DNA of 64,000 bases from Clostridiales bacterium Firm_11 (GTDB taxonomy: Bacteria > Bacillota > Clostridia > Christensenellales > Aristaeellaceae), in NCBI GenBank assembly GCA_001604105.1, contig LVAQ01000027.1, positions 1 to 64,000 on the forward strand, read 5' to 3'. The notes under the pieces are model-generated. The model saw only the letters and a program-made list of their open reading frames with translations, was not told the origin of the DNA and searched no databases. The position numbers and the translations under genes are program-made. Below are positions 1 through 13,172 of the stretch, in pieces (the stretch's first letter is position 1; every line of letters starts with the position of its first letter).

Positions 1-1145
<1,145 letters not shown>

Positions 1146-1205
1146 GGATAGTTCCTCCTTAATCAGATGTAAAAGCGTAACGCTTTAAGTTTAGTACAGA
1201 AAGGA

Positions 1206-3290
1206 TCAGGCATCCTTCTTGCCGCGGCCTGTCACTTTTTCGGCAATGCTCCGAGGCACTTCCTCATAGTGATCAAACTGCATGGTGAAAAGGCCGCGAC
1301 CCTGCGTACGGCTGCGAAGATCGGTCGCGTAACCAAACATTTCGGACAGCGGCACAAACGCGTGCACGCTTTGCTCGCCCAAGCGGGCTTCCATGCCCTC
1401 GATGCGGCCGCGGCGGCTCGAAATATCGCCGATCACATCACCCATGTATTGCTCGGGGATGATGACTTCCACCCGCATTACAGGCTCCATCAGGCAGGGA
1501 TCCGCTTTGGCAAGCGCTTCCTTGAAAGCCATGGAGCCGGCAATCTTAAAGGCCATTTCGGAGGAGTCCACATCATGGTAGCTGCCGTCAAAGACGCAGG
1601 CCTTGAAGTCTACAACCTCGAAACCGCCCAGCAGACCGCTTTGGCTGGCTTCACGGATACCCGTATCGATGGGGGCGATGAATTCCTTGGGAATCACGCC
1701 GCCGACGATCTTGTTCTCAAACGAGTAACCTTCGCCCGGCGCGACTGGCTCAAGGCGAATCTTACAGTGGCCATACTGGCCGTGGCCGCCGGTCTGGCGC
1801 ACATAGCGGCCTTCCGCTTCGGCGGTGCGGCGGATGGTTTCACGGTAGGCCACTTGGGGTTTACCAACGGTGGCTTCCACCTTGAACTCACGCATCATGC
1901 GATCCACGATGATCTCCAGATGCAATTCGCCCATGCCGGAGATGATGGTCTGGCCGGTTTGGTGATCGGTATACGTACGGAAGGTGGGGTCTTCCTCGGC
2001 GAGCTTGATCAGCGCCATGGTCATCTTGTCCTGACCTGCTTTGGTCTTGGGCTCGATGGCGACCTGGATCACGGGTTCCGGGAAATCCATGGATTCCAGG
2101 ATGACCTGATTGTGCTCATCACAGAGCGTATCGGCTGTGGTGGTGTCCTTCAGACCCACAACGCCGCAGATTTCGCCGCTGTATACACTTTCCACCTCTT
2201 CGCGGCGGTTGGCGTGCATCATCATCAGACGACCCACGCGTTCGCGCTTTTGCTTGGTGGAGTTATACACATAGCTGCCGGAGTTGAGTACGCCGCTGTA
2301 CACGCGGATGAAAGCCAGTTTTCCCACAAAAGGATCGGTCATGATCTTGAAGGCGAGCGCGGAAAGCGGCTCACTGTCGGAGGCATGACGTTCGATCTCG
2401 ATTTCAGGATGATCGGGCTTAATGCCTTTGATGGATTCAACATCCAGCGGGGAAGGCATGTAATCTACCACCGCGTCAAGCATAGGCTGTACGCCCTTGT
2501 TGCGGTAACTGGTGCCGCACAGCACGGGGGTCATGTCGTTCGCGATGGTTGCCTTGCGGATGGCGGTTTTAATCTCCGCTTCAGAAAGCTCTTCACCGTT
2601 GAAAAATTTCTCCAGCAGGCTTTCGTCCTGTTCGGCAACAGCTTCGATCAATACCTGGCGGTACTCTTCGGCTTGTTCCAGAAGCGCTTCGGGGATATCC
2701 TCATCCCGTACGTCCTTGCCTTCGTCATCGTAATAAATCTCCGCCTTCATACGCACCAAATCAATGATGCCCTTGAAGGTGGATTCACTGCCGATGGGAA
2801 GCTGGATGGGTACGGCGTTGGCGCTTAAGCGTTCTTTCAGCATCCCTACCACGCGGAAAAAGTCCGCGCCGATGATATCCATTTTATTGACGTAGGCGAT
2901 GCGAGGAACCTTGTATTTGTTAGCTTGGCGCCAAACAGTCTCGCTCTGGGGCTCTACGCCACCCTTGGCGCAAAATACGGCAACGGCGCCGTCCAATACG
3001 CGCAGGCTGCGTTCCACCTCAACGGTAAAATCCACATGGCCGGGGGTGTCGATGATGTTGATGCGGTGATCATGCCACTGGCAAGTGGTAGCGGCAGAAG
3101 TGATGGTGATACCACGCTCCTGCTCCTGTTCCATCCAGTCCATGGTGGCCGCGCCCTCATGCACCTCGCCCAAGCGATGCGTGCGCCCTGTGTAAAACAG
3201 GATACGCTCGGTGGTGGTCGTCTTACCGGCGTCGATATGGGCCATAATGCCGATGTTTCGCACCTTTTCAAGGGGGTGACTTCTAGGCAT
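1206..3290 (-). CDS. fusA: Elongation factor G
   Basis: EF-G is the translocation GTPase that moves tRNA and mRNA through the ribosome and acts with RRF in ribosome recycling. The 694-residue length is normal. The N-terminus carries the P-loop [13 protein letters not shown], then DTPGHVDF (switch II) and NKMD. The C-terminal domain IV/V signatures follow, including [24 protein letters not shown] and [11 protein letters not shown]. It lies in the str operon, 48 bases downstream of rpsG and 60 bases upstream of tuf. The complete motif set and presence in the str operon favour the canonical factor over a paralogue such as TetM or EF-G2. No internal stop or frameshift is seen. Confidence 0.98.
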   Translation of the reverse strand: MPRSHPLEKVRNIGIMAHIDAGKTTTTERILFYTGRTHRLGEVHEGAATMDWMEQEQERGITITSAATTCQWHDHRINIIDTPGHVDFTVEVERSLRVLDGAVAVFCAKGGVEPQSETVWRQANKYKVPRIAYVNKMDIIGADFFRVVGMLKERLSANAVPIQLPIGSESTFKGIIDLVRMKAEIYYDDEGKDVRDEDIPEALLEQAEEYRQVLIEAVAEQDESLLEKFFNGEELSEAEIKTAIRKATIANDMTPVLCGTSYRNKGVQPMLDAVVDYMPSPLDVESIKGIKPDHPEIEIERHASDSEPLSALAFKIMTDPFVGKLAFIRVYSGVLNSGSYVYNSTKQKRERVGRLMMMHANRREEVESVYSGEICGVVGLKDTTTADTLCDEHNQVILESMDFPEPVIQVAIEPKTKAGQDKMTMALIKLAEEDPTFRTYTDHQTGQTIISGMGELHLEIIVDRMMREFKVEATVGKPQVAYRETIRRTAEAEGRYVRQTGGHGQYGHCKIRLEPVAPGEGYSFENKIVGGVIPKEFIAPIDTGIREASQSGLLGGFEVVDFKACVFDGSYHDVDSSEMAFKIAGSMAFKEALAKADPCLMEPVMRVEVIIPEQYMGDVIGDISSRRGRIEGMEARLGEQSVHAFVPLSEMFGYATDLRSRTQGRGLFTMQFDHYEEVPRSIAEKVTGRGKKDA

Positions 3291-3338
3291 AAACGATGGG
3301 TCTCCTTTCGAACTCGCTTCTTCAGATGGGCTTGGCGC

Positions 3339-3809
3339 TTACCAGCGGTAGTGCGCAAAAGCCTTGTTGGCTTCGGCCATGCGGTGCATTTCTTCCTTGC
3401 GCTTTACGGCGCTGCCGGTGTTGTTGGCTGCGTCCAGCAGTTCACCCGCAAGGCGTTCTGCCATGGTCTTCTCGCCGCGCTTACGGCTGAAATCGATCAG
3501 CCAGCGAAGCGCCAAGGTCTGGCGGCGTTCCGGCCGGATCTCGATGGGCACCTGATAGGTGGCGCCACCAACACGACGGGCCTTTACTTCCAGTTGGGGG
3601 GCAACGTTGGCAAGCGCAGCATTGAATACTTCGGTCGCCTCTTTGCCGGTTTTTTCGGCAATGGTCGCAAATGCGGTGTAGCAGATGTGCTGCGCTGTGC
3701 CGCGTTTGCCGTCCAGCATGATTTGGTTGATGAGCTTGGTAACTACCGTGGTCCCGTGTACGGGATCGGGCAGTACTTCGCGCTTGGGAATAAATCCACG
3801 ACGGGGCAT
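3339..3809 (-). CDS. rpsG: 30S ribosomal protein S7
   Basis: S7 is a primary 16S rRNA-binding protein that nucleates assembly of the 30S head and lines the E site. The 156-residue product starts [16 protein letters not shown] and ends with [15 protein letters not shown], both typical of bacterial S7. The ATG at 3809 follows a GGAGGG ribosome site. The gap to rpsL (3810-4046) is 236 bases, long for this operon. It contains a small GC hairpin (GGCGG/CCGCC near 3838-3851) and no coding sequence I can support. In some bacteria the rpsL-rpsG spacer binds S7 for translational feedback. Whether this one does is inference only. Confidence 0.98.
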   Translation of the reverse strand: MPRRGFIPKREVLPDPVHGTTVVTKLINQIMLDGKRGTAQHICYTAFATIAEKTGKEATEVFNAALANVAPQLEVKARRVGGATYQVPIEIRPERRQTLALRWLIDFSRKRGEKTMAERLAGELLDAANNTGSAVKRKEEMHRMAEANKAFAHYRW

Positions 3810-4046
3810 GAGATTCCCTCCTTACAATGGTCTTGGGCGGATAGCCGCCGCAAGCGTGTCAAAACTTCGTTCCTTAGGGCATTGCGCGCTGTTCACGGGC
3901 TTTCAGACGGCCGTCAGCATCAGCCGTTTCGTGCTTGTACGAAGAGCCACGCGGTGTGTTTGAATGGCGCAAGGGTTACACGCCATGCTCAAACGCCTGC
4001 GCCCGCTCCGAAAGGGCTCCAGCATGGGCAGCGCAAAGGCGGCTGA

Positions 4047-4421
4047 TTACTTCTTAGGCCGCTTGGCACCGTACAGGGAACGGGCTTGCATGCGCTTGGC
4101 AACACCGGCAGTATCCAGCGCGCCGCGGATGATGTGGTAACGCACGCCGGGCAGATCGCGTACGCGACCGCCGCGGATGAGCACCACGCTGTGCTCCTGA
4201 AGATTATGGCCGATGCCGGGGATATAGCACGTACCTTCGATCTGATTGGTCAGACGGATACGCGCAATCTTGCGGAGCGCGGAATTCGGCTTCTTGGGTG
4301 TAGTGGTTTTCACGTTCAGGCACACGCCGCGCTTTTGCGGGCATCCTTGCAGGATGGGCGCCGTGGAACGGTTTTCCATCTTCAACCGGCCTTTGCGAAC
4401 CAACTGATTGATCGTGGGCAA
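4047..4421 (-). CDS. rpsL: 30S ribosomal protein S12 (TTG start)
   Basis: S12 sits at the decoding centre and controls translational accuracy. The protein reads [12 protein letters not shown] from its start and contains the universal [19 protein letters not shown] stretch, the site of streptomycin-resistance substitutions. [13 protein letters not shown] carries the aspartate that many bacteria methylthiolate. I choose the TTG at 4421 because GGAGGTG lies 8 bases upstream and the resulting 124-residue length matches the family. A longer frame opening at 4460 adds 13 residues with no homology. Wild-type lysine is present in KPNSALRK, so the sequence gives no sign of streptomycin resistance. It is the second gene of the str operon. 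Confidence 0.97.
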   Translation of the reverse strand: MPTINQLVRKGRLKMENRSTAPILQGCPQKRGVCLNVKTTTPKKPNSALRKIARIRLTNQIEGTCYIPGIGHNLQEHSVVLIRGGRVRDLPGVRYHIIRGALDTAGVAKRMQARSLYGAKRPKK

Positions 4422-4482
4422 AAATAACACCTCCGAGTAATTTATCCTTAGGCCCCTCAACCCCAGGGGCTTTACGGCAAGA

Positions 4483-4728
4483 TTATTTGAGCAGCGCGGC
4501 TGTGGCGGTTTTGACGCCTACCAGACACATTTTGCCGAGCTTCTCCATAGTCTCCACCTTGGTGATGGGTACGCGGGCGGCCTCGCAGGCGGCTTCAACC
4601 TGCCGATAGATGAACTCATCCGCATCGGCACATAGAAAGACATGCGCCGCCTTGCCATCACGCACAACGCGCAGCACCTGCTTGGTGCCCACCACGCGTT
4701 TTTGCAGCACGCGAAGCTGTTCTTCCAT
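4483..4728 (-). CDS. rplGB: L7Ae/YbxF-family ribosomal protein
   Basis: This 81-residue protein belongs to the L7Ae/L30e family, which binds kink-turns in RNA. In Firmicutes the YbxF/RplGB member is encoded directly before rpsL. Visible family features are the central [20 protein letters not shown] segment, the acidic ADADE turn and the [20 protein letters not shown] stretch corresponding to the L7Ae RNA-binding signature. It is the first gene of the str operon here, 22 bases before the rpsL coding frame opens, and has an AAGGGGG ribosome site. A consensus promoter lies about 110 bases upstream, so the operon begins with this gene and is not read through from rpoC. The biological role is poorly known even in model species. 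Confidence 0.92.
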   Translation of the reverse strand: MEEQLRVLQKRVVGTKQVLRVVRDGKAAHVFLCADADEFIYRQVEAACEAARVPITKVETMEKLGKMCLVGVKTATAALLK

Positions 4729-4835
4729 AGCGGCTTTCCCCCTTGAGGATGTGTTGTTTGCCCCTTATCAAACCATAGAAGTTAAGGCGCACAACGTTTT
4801 GCCCTTTGCAAACGCACACAACGGGCAACCATAGC

Positions 4836-4864
4836 ATAATACCACGCAAACGTGAAGTTGTCAA
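4836..4864 (-). promoter_or_regulatory. Sigma-A promoter of the str operon
   Basis: On the minus strand TTGACA (4859-4864) is separated by exactly 17 bases from TATTAT (4836-4841). This near-consensus housekeeping promoter predicts a start about 4829 and a leader of roughly 100 bases before rplGB. No rpoB/rpoC lies upstream, so this is the likely main promoter for rplGB-rpsL-rpsG-fusA-tuf. Confidence 0.85.
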
Positions 4865-4954
4865 CGCTTGCATGGTAAGGAGGATTTGTCTATTTGTAGG
4901 TTGTTGAATGCATGCCCTGCGTGCAGAAAAGGCGATAGGTTCCTTGTGAAACCG

Positions 4955-5551
4955 TTAAAACGGCATATCGTATTCCATCCGACGGGCGGTGCTGCGCGCG
5001 ATATCCATACCGGCCCATCTGGACACCAGATGCAACGCCATATGAATGCCTGCGGCAATACCGCCGGAGGTAAGCACCCGACCTTCATCGACGAATTTGA
5101 CATCTCTTTTGACCTGTATCGCGGGATACTCGCTGGACAGCCGATCCAGATCCATCCAATGCGTGGTGGCGCTTTTGCCATCCAGAAGCCCTGCTTCCGC
5201 CAGAATAAACGCGCCTGTGCATACGGAGGCGATCACGGTATTCGCCTGCCTGTATTGCGCCCGCACCTGCGCTACCACAACGGGGTTGTAGCGTTCGATT
5301 TCCTCCGCGCCATAGCCGCCGGGTACGATGAGCGCATCCGCGGGCGGCGCATCCGCAAATGTACAGGCTGGCGTGACCAACAGCCCGCCACGCGCGCGGA
5401 GCGTCTTACGCTCCTGGGCTACGGTGCACACTTGGAAACATTTTTTGCCATCAGGTTGTGCCGCCAGTGAAAAAACCTCAAACGGGCCTGCAAAATCAAG
5501 CACTTCAACCTCATCAAACAAAAGAATGTTAATCTGAAAGGGTTTAGTCAC
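4955..5551 (-). CDS. DJ-1/PfpI family protein (isonitrile hydratase-like)
   Basis: A 198-residue class-I glutamine-amidotransferase-like protein of the DJ-1/PfpI superfamily. The nucleophile-elbow cysteine is in VIASVCTGAFILAEAGLLDG and the upstream glutamate-containing strand is in ILLFDEVEVLDFAGPFEVF. The fold family includes isonitrile hydratase InhA, chaperones and the sensor half of some AraC regulators. This protein has no helix-turn-helix, so it is a stand-alone domain. I prefer the GTG at 5551 because GGAGG sits 8 bases upstream, and the ATG at 5566 has no ribosome site. It is monocistronic between two divergent operons. The upstream 5600-5690 region holds three TGATACCA copies that may be operators. 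The substrate cannot be read from sequence. Confidence 0.85.
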   Translation of the reverse strand: MTKPFQINILLFDEVEVLDFAGPFEVFSLAAQPDGKKCFQVCTVAQERKTLRARGGLLVTPACTFADAPPADALIVPGGYGAEEIERYNPVVVAQVRAQYRQANTVIASVCTGAFILAEAGLLDGKSATTHWMDLDRLSSEYPAIQVKRDVKFVDEGRVLTSGGIAAGIHMALHLVSRWAGMDIARSTARRMEYDMPF

Positions 5552-5602
5552 AGCGATCGCCTCCATTATGTTGTGGGTGTAGCTGCATTGGCACCTATCT
5601 TA

Positions 5603-5690
5603 TGATACCATACGGTGATACCAATTTCCTGTAGCGTGTCAGAATATCCAGCCTGCCAAGAAGCGGTTGCATCCCCGCGGTTTGATACCA
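5603..5690. repeat. Three TGATACCA repeats between pfpI-like gene and pyrC
   Basis: TGATACCA occurs at 5603-5610, 5616-5623 (13 bases apart) and 5683-5690, all on the plus strand. They lie between the divergent DJ-1/PfpI gene and the pyrC promoter. The close pair overlaps where a promoter for the leftward gene is expected. The repeats look like binding sites, but no protein is assigned. Confidence 0.4.
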
Positions 5691-5722
5691 TTCGCATGAG
5701 GCATCTTTTTTTCGAAAACTTC

Positions 5723-5751
5723 TTGACAGAACAGGAGACACTATGTATTAT
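5723..5751 (+). promoter_or_regulatory. Sigma-A promoter of the pyr operon
   Basis: TTGACA (5723-5728), a 17-base spacer and TATTAT (5746-5751) give a near-perfect promoter. The leader to the pyrC GTG is only about 45 bases. It has a weak ATGCG/CGCAT hairpin (5764-5779) but no room for a PyrR-type antiterminator/terminator pair, so regulation, if any, is not by classical pyr attenuation at this site. Confidence 0.85.
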
Positions 5752-5803
5752 ATGTAGTTGAGTATGCGTTAACCCGCATCGTCAGGCGGAGGGGGAGCAT
5801 CGT

Positions 5804-7065
5804 GTGAACGGCTTGCTGCAAGGCGCTACAGTCTATCGGCGGGGAAGCTTCTGCAAACGGGATATTGCGTTTTGGCAGGGGAAGATCGTCGAAGAAACGG
5901 CATTGATCCGGCAGGAGGATGTACCTGCTTTTCCCGGTATTCCTTCGGAAAATTGTATTGTTGTTCCCGGTTTCGCAGATGTTCACGTTCATTTGCGGGA
6001 ACCGGGTTTTTCTTATAAAGAACGCATCCAAACCGGCACACGGGCGGCGGCGCGCGGCGGCTACACAACTGTATGCGCCATGCCAAACCTGAACCCCGCG
6101 CCCGATTCTCTGCCCCATATTGCGGAGCAGCTGGCGATAATCCAGCGGGATGCCTGCATCAACGTTCTGCCCTACGGTTGTATTACGGAAGGGCAGAAGG
6201 GCGCGGGTACGCTGGTGGATTTTGCCGCTTTGCGCCCGAATGTAGCTGGATTCAGCGATGATGGCCGCGGCGTGCAGGATGAGGCTACCATGCGCGAGGC
6301 CATGCGGCGCATTGCTGCGGTGGATGGGCTGCTGGCCGCGCACTGTGAGCAAGATGATCTGCTGCGCGGCGGGTATATCCATGACGGGGAATATGCCCGC
6401 ATGCACGGGCACCGTGGAATTTGCAGCGAAAGCGAGTGGCGGCAGGTGGAGCGGGATCTGCGCCTTGCCAAAGAAACAGGCTGCCGCTACCATGTGTGCC
6501 ACGTATCCACCAGGCAGAGCGTTGCGCTCATCCGCAAGGCGAAAGCGGAAGGGGTGGATGTGACCTGTGAAACAGCCCCGCATTACCTGCTGCTGTGTGA
6601 TGAGGATTTGCAGGAGGATGGACGCTTCAAAATGAACCCGCCGCTGCGCGCCCGTGCGGATAAAGAAGCATTGCTGGAAGCCGCGTTGGATGGCACGATC
6701 GACATGATCGCTACCGACCACGCCCCGCACTCCGCTGAAGAAAAAGCACGCGGGCTGGAAAAGAGCGCCATGGGGGTAGTGGGGCTGGAATTTGCTTTCG
6801 CGGTGCTCTATACCGGGCTGGTCAAAAGCGGCATCATGCCGCTGGAAAGGCTGCTCTACATGCTTACCGATGCGCCGCGCACCCGCTTTCAGCTGCCGCC
6901 CATGGATTTCTCGCCCGGGCAGGCTGCGGATATCGCGGTGTTTGACCTGAATACCGCCTGGACGATTACCCCGGAGGATTTTTGCTCCATGGGACGCGCC
7001 ACGCCCTTTGCGGGGCAAGTGGTGTATGGGCAATGCGAACTCACTTTGGCAGGAGGCAAGACCGT

Positions 7066-7078
<13 letters not shown>
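5804..7078 (+). CDS. pyrC: Dihydroorotase
   Basis: PyrC closes carbamoyl-aspartate to dihydroorotate, step 3 of UMP synthesis. The 424-residue class I (zinc) enzyme shows the metal-binding DVHVHLREPG motif near residue 65, the KMNPPLR substrate segment, HCEQDDL and HVCHVS metal histidines, and ATDHAPHSAEEK with the catalytic aspartate. The start is a GTG at 5804 after GGAGGGGGAG. It is the first gene of the pyrC-carA-carB-pyrK-pyrD-pyrF cluster and overlaps carA by 13 bases, so translation is probably coupled. The ADIAVFDLN and TPFAGQVVYG motifs near the C-terminus are normal for the amidohydrolase composite domain. Family assignment is secure, including distinction from hydantoinase by context. 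Confidence 0.97.
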
Positions 7079-8161
<1,083 letters not shown>

Positions 8162-8169
<8 letters not shown>

Positions 8170-11100
8170 ACGCAGCGATATCCACCGCATTCTGGTGATC
8201 GGCTCCGGCCCCATTGTCATTGGGCAGGCGGCAGAGTTTGACTATGCGGGTACGCAGGCTTGCCTTGCTTTGCGCGAGGAGGGATATGAGGTCATTCTGG
8301 TGAACTCTAACCCTGCCACCATCATGACGGATACGCACATTGCCGATAAAGTGTACATGGAACCCTTGACGCTGGAGTATGTGGCCAAGATCATCCGCTA
8401 TGAGCGGCCGGACGCCATTTTGCCGGGACTGGGCGGGCAAACGGGCTTAAACCTTGCCATGCAGCTCTCCCGTAAAGGAGTGCTGGATGAGTGCGATGTC
8501 GAGATTCTGGGCACCAGCTTTGCCTCCATTGAAATGGCGGAGGATCGCGAAAAATTCAAGGAACTCTGCCAACGCCTGGGGGAGCCGGTGCTCACCAGCC
8601 GCATTGCCACCAGCATTCAGGAGGGCATGGCCGCCGCGCAGGAGATCGGTTATCCCGTGGTGCTGCGCCCCGCCTTTACGCTGGGCGGCACCGGCGGCGG
8701 CTTTGCCGATAATGAGGAAGAGCTGATCCCCATGATGGAGCACGCTTTGCAGCTTTCCCCCATGCGGCAGGTGTTGGTAGAAAAGAGCATCAAAGGTTTC
8801 AAAGAGATTGAATATGAGGTCATGCGGGACGCAAACGATACCGCCATCGCCATCTGCAATATGGAGAACCTTGACCCCGTGGGTGTGCATACCGGTGACA
8901 GCATTGTGGTTTGCCCCAGCCAGACCCTCACCAATAAGGAATACCACATGCTGCGCGACAGCGCGTTGAAAATCATCCGCGCGCTGGGCATCCATGGCGG
9001 CTGCAATGTACAGTTTGCGTTGGATCCCTTCAGCTTTGGGTATTATGTGATTGAGGTTAACCCTCGCGTGAGCCGCTCTTCGGCGCTGGCCAGCAAAGCC
9101 AGCGGCTACCCCATTGCGCGGGTTTCCGCCAAGGTGGCGGTGGGCATGCACCTGACAGAGATCCCCCTGGCCAACACCCCCGCCTGCTTTGAGCCGGCGC
9201 TGGATTACATCGTCACCAAAATTGCCCGCTTTCCCTTTGATAAGCTGGAAGGCACCAGCAACCGCCTCTCTACGCAAATGAAAGCGACTGGTGAGGTGAT
9301 GAGCATCGGCCGCACGTTTGAAGAAAGCCTGCTCAAAGCGGTACGCTCGCTGGAGGTGGGCGCCTGCCATCTGTACTGCGCCAAATTTGACCAGCAGTCA
9401 GCCGAATGGCTTCTTTCCTATATAAAGCAAGCAACGGACGACCGTCTGTTTGCCATCGCGCAGCTCATCCGCATGGGGGTGGATTTGAGCCTCATCTACA
9501 ACCAAACGATGATCGATATGTTCTTTCTGGAGAAGATACGCAACATCATCGAGTTTGAATCGCTTCTCAAGCAAGGCAAAGGAGACATGGAGGTACTGGT
9601 TGCCGCCAAGCGCATGGGCGTGAGCGATCGCTACATCGGCCAGTGTTGGGGCATGAAGGAAGGCGATGTGTTCCGCCTGCGGGAGAAGCACGCGCTGATG
9701 CCCGTCTATAAAATGATTGATACCTGCGCCAGCGAGTTTGAAAGCTACGTGCCGTACTTCTACTCCACCTACGAGCGGGAGAATGAATCCATCGTATCGG
9801 CGCGTAAGAAGATCGTGGTGCTGGGCTCCGGCCCCATCCGCATCGGGCAGGGGGTGGAGTTTGACTACTCCACCGTGCACGCCATCTGGACCATTCGCAA
9901 GGCCGGGTATGAAGCCATCATCATCAACAACAACCCTGAAACCGTATCCACGGATTACACCACCAGCGATAAGCTCTACTTTGAGCCACTCACGGTGGAA
10001 GATGTGATGAACATCCTTACCCTTGAAAAGCCGGAGGGCGTGATTGTGAGCCTTGGGGGGCAGACGGCAATCAACCTGGCAGAGCGCCTGCACGCTATGG
10101 GCATCAATATCATCGGCACGGATGTGACAGCCATCCAGCGTGCCGAAAACCGCGATACGTTTGAGAAGATCATGAACGAACTAGGCATCCCGCAACCGCT
10201 GGGGGAAGCGGTTACGGATATCGAGGCGGGCGTGTGTGCCGCCGCGCGTATCGGTTACCCGGTGCTGGTGCGCCCCAGCTATGTGCTGGGCGGGCGGGCT
10301 ATGCAGATTGTGAGCAACGAAAAAGCATTGCGGCACTACCTGCGCACAGCCGTGCAACTGAACGAAGAAGAACCCGTGCTGGTGGATAAGTACATCATCG
10401 GCAAAGAGCTGGAAACCGACGCGGTGTGCGATGGGGAGCAGGTATACATCCCGGGCGTGATGGAACACGTAGAGCGCACAGGCGTGCACAGCGGTGATTC
10501 CATCAGCGTATACCCAACCTTCAGCATCAGCGAGAAGGCGCGGCAAACCATTATTGACTATACGGTGCGCCTTGGGCTGGGTATCGGCATCAAGGGGCTG
10601 TATAACATCCAGTTTATTGTTGATACGCAGGATCATGTGTTTGTCATTGAGGTTAACCCCCGCTCCAGCCGCACGGTGCCCTTCATCAGCAAAGCGTCCG
10701 GCGTACCCCTGGCGGATATCGGCACCCGCGTGATGCTGGGGGAATCCTTGCGGGCGCAGGGAATTACCGAGGTGATTGCGCCTACGCCGAAGCGCTGGTA
10801 TGTCAAGGCGCCCGCGTTCAGCTTCAGCAAACTGCGCGGGATGGACGCGTACCTGAGCCCGGAGATGAAATCCACGGGCGAGGCCATCGGTTATGATAAA
10901 ACCCTGAACCGCGCGCTGTATAAAGCCATGCAGTCCAGCGGCATGAACGTGAATAACTTTGGCACGCTGTTTGTGACCATTGCCGATCATGATAAGCAGG
11001 AGGCGCTGCCGCTCATCCGGCGTTTTTACAGCCTTGGGTTCAACATTGAGGCTACCCGCGGCACCGCGGAATTCCTCAAGGAACAGGGCATCCGCACGCG

Positions 11101-11344
11101 CGTGCGCCGCAAGTTGAGCGAAGGCAGTGAAGAGATCCTCAACTCCCTGCGGCAGGGGCATGTGAACTATGTGATCAACACCCGCACCCCGGGCAGTGAC
11201 AGCCATGAGAGCGACGGCGCCAAGATACGCCGCTGCGCCGTGGAAAACAACGTGACCATCTTTACCGCGCTGGATACCGTGCGCGTGCTGCTGGATGTAC
11301 TGGAGGAAATCACCCTCTGCGTATCCACCATTGACGAGGATTAA
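8162..11344 (+). CDS. carB: Carbamoyl-phosphate synthase large chain
   Basis: CarB makes carbamoyl phosphate from bicarbonate, ammonia and two ATP. At 1060 residues it is the standard single-polypeptide form with duplicated halves. Each half begins with a preATP-grasp motif ([20 protein letters not shown] and [18 protein letters not shown]) and carries an ATP-grasp lid ([12 protein letters not shown] and [12 protein letters not shown]). An oligomerisation domain lies between the halves. A C-terminal MGS-like domain runs from about residue 930 and is usually where UMP or other effectors bind. The final residues ([12 protein letters not shown]) end cleanly. It overlaps carA by 8 bases. The 160 bases to pyrK contain no gene I can support. 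Confidence 0.97.
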
Positions 11345-11505
11345 CCTGGCTGAACATCGCCCGAAAGCGAACAACGCCGCGCACTGCGTGGGAAGGCGAA
11401 AGATGCCTCCCCCGCGCGCACAGGCCGCAAGCCGCGCGCCAGCACGGTTGATGTGCGCGGCCAAAGGGTTTGGATGATGCACCAACGCCAGAAAGGGATT
11501 TTGCC

Positions 11506-12264
11506 ATGCAATACACCGTAACCGAGAATCGCGCCCTGACCGCGCAGGTATTTCGCCTGACGCTCATGGGTGATACGCGAACCTTTACCCATCCCGGACA
11601 GTTTGCGCAGGTGCAAGTGCCCGGCTTCTACCTGCGCCGCCCACTTTCGGTATATGACTGGCAACCAGCCGAGGCGGGGAGCATGACGCTGGTATACAAG
11701 GTGCTGGGGGAAGGCACAAGGGCGCTTGCGGGCATCCCCAAAGGCGCTGTGCTGGATGTACTCCCAGGCCTGGGTAACGGGTTTCAGCCGGAGCTGGCGC
11801 AGGCGGCAAAGGCGAAAGCGCCGCTGCTCATCGGCGGGGGGATTGGCACCCCGCCGCTCTATGGGCTTTGCAAGGCGCTGCTTAGGGATGGGCAAACCCC
11901 CGCCGTGGTGCTGGGCTTCGGCACGGCGGAGGAAGTCATTCTACAGGATGATTTTGCCGCGCTGGGCGTGCCTGTCTACGTGACAACCCTCGATGGCAGC
12001 GCTGGCAGGAAGGGTTTTGTGACCGATGCGGCGGAAACCCTCGCGGGCAGTTTTGACTATGTTTACACCTGCGGCCCTGAGCCAATGCTCAAAGCTGTGT
12101 ACGGCCTGTGCCAGCGGCACGATGTGGATGGGCAGTTCAGCTTTGAAGAACGCATGGCCTGCGGCTTTGGCGCGTGCATGGGGTGCAGCTGCCACACCAA
12201 GTATGGCAGTAAGCGCATCTGCAAGGATGGCCCCGTGCTGCTAAAGGAGGAGATCATATGGTAG
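11506..12264 (+). CDS. pyrK: Dihydroorotate dehydrogenase electron-transfer subunit
   Basis: PyrK is the FAD and [2Fe-2S] subunit that passes electrons from PyrD to NAD in class 1B dihydroorotate dehydrogenase. The 252-residue protein shows the FAD-binding FYLRRPLSVYDW motif, the nucleotide-binding APLLIGGGIGTPPLYGL glycine stretch and the C-terminal cysteine cluster CGFGACMGCSCHTKYG followed by CKDGPV. I choose the ATG at 11506. An upstream in-frame ATG at 11470 would add 12 residues with no homology. It overlaps pyrD by 7 bases, fitting a PyrK2-PyrD2 complex. The 1B type uses NAD and is typical of Firmicutes, in contrast to the membrane quinone-linked class 2 enzyme. Confidence 0.96.
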   Translation: MQYTVTENRALTAQVFRLTLMGDTRTFTHPGQFAQVQVPGFYLRRPLSVYDWQPAEAGSMTLVYKVLGEGTRALAGIPKGAVLDVLPGLGNGFQPELAQAAKAKAPLLIGGGIGTPPLYGLCKALLRDGQTPAVVLGFGTAEEVILQDDFAALGVPVYVTTLDGSAGRKGFVTDAAETLAGSFDYVYTCGPEPMLKAVYGLCQRHDVDGQFSFEERMACGFGACMGCSCHTKYGSKRICKDGPVLLKEEIIW

Positions 12265-13172
12265 ATACGCGCGTGACCTTGAGCGGCATTGAGCTATCCA
12301 ACCCCGTGATCCCCGCCAGCGGCACGTTCGGCTTTGGGCAGGAGTTCAGGGATTACTACGATATTAACATTCTGGGTACGTTCAGCTTCAAGGGCACCAC
12401 TGGCGAAGAACGCTTTGGCAATGATACGCCGCGCATCGCGGAATGCACAGCGGGCATGCTCAACGCCGTTGGGCTGCAAAACCCGGGGGTTGAGCATGTG
12501 ATAACGCATGAACTGCCGCAGCTGGCCACGTTTTTTCACAAGCCGGTGATGGCGAACGTCAACGGTTTCTCCATCGAGGAGTATGTTCGGGTGGCTGCCA
12601 TGCTGGACGCGCAACCTGCCGTGGGCTGGCTGGAAGTGAACATCAGCTGCCCCAACGTACATGGAGGCGGTATGGCCTTTGGCACCAGCGCGGAGAACGC
12701 CGCCGCTGTGACCCGCGCCGTCAAAGCCGCCACCCATAAGCCTGTGTATGTCAAGCTGAGCCCCAATGTGACGGACATCGTCTCCATCGCCAAAGCCTGC
12801 GAGGATGCGGGCGCGGATGGATTGAGCCTGATCAACACGCTGCTGGGCATGCGCATCAGCCTGCGCACGCAAAAACCCATTCTGGCCAATACTATGGGCG
12901 GCTTTTCCGGTCCGGCCATCTTCCCCATCGCGCTTCGCATGGTGTATCAGGTGGCACGGGCGGTTAAGGTGCCTGTGATCGGCATGGGCGGCGTGACCAC
13001 CGCGGAAGATGTGCTGGAGATGATGCTCGCGGGCGCGACCGCCGTACAGGTGGGCGCGGCGAATCTGGTCAACCCCCTTGCCTGCAAGGAAATCATTGAG
13101 GCGCTGCCGCAGGCAATGGAGAAGTATGGCATCCAAACCCTGACCGACATTTTTGGAGGTGCTTGGAAATGA
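12258..13172 (+). CDS. pyrD: Dihydroorotate dehydrogenase 1B, catalytic subunit
   Basis: PyrD oxidises dihydroorotate to orotate with FMN. The 304-residue barrel shows the N-terminal [13 protein letters not shown] motif, the [16 protein letters not shown] loop with the active-site cysteine that distinguishes class 1B (class 2 has serine), and the FMN phosphate-binding [20 protein letters not shown] region. Its start overlaps pyrK and its TGA overlaps the pyrF ATG (ATGA), so the three genes are translationally coupled. Cytoplasmic, no signal or membrane segment. Assignment to DHODH rather than dihydropyrimidine dehydrogenase is supported by length and the adjoining pyrK. Confidence 0.97.
   Translation: MVDTRVTLSGIELSNPVIPASGTFGFGQEFRDYYDINILGTFSFKGTTGEERFGNDTPRIAECTAGMLNAVGLQNPGVEHVITHELPQLATFFHKPVMANVNGFSIEEYVRVAAMLDAQPAVGWLEVNISCPNVHGGGMAFGTSAENAAAVTRAVKAATHKPVYVKLSPNVTDIVSIAKACEDAGADGLSLINTLLGMRISLRTQKPILANTMGGFSGPAIFPIALRMVYQVARAVKVPVIGMGGVTTAEDVLEMMLAGATAVQVGAANLVNPLACKEIIEALPQAMEKYGIQTLTDIFGGAWK

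Noticed and set aside
1269..2828. A 519-codon open frame on the plus strand
   Set aside because: It is antisense to fusA, which has full EF-G motifs; no ribosome site.
5752..5803. PyrR attenuator in the pyrC leader
   Set aside because: Too short (about 45 bases) and no terminator or PyrR anti-antiterminator consensus.
8447..11485. Long minus-strand frames (307 and 434 codons)
   Set aside because: They are antisense to carB and have shadow-like composition (many His, Gly, Arg) with no motifs.
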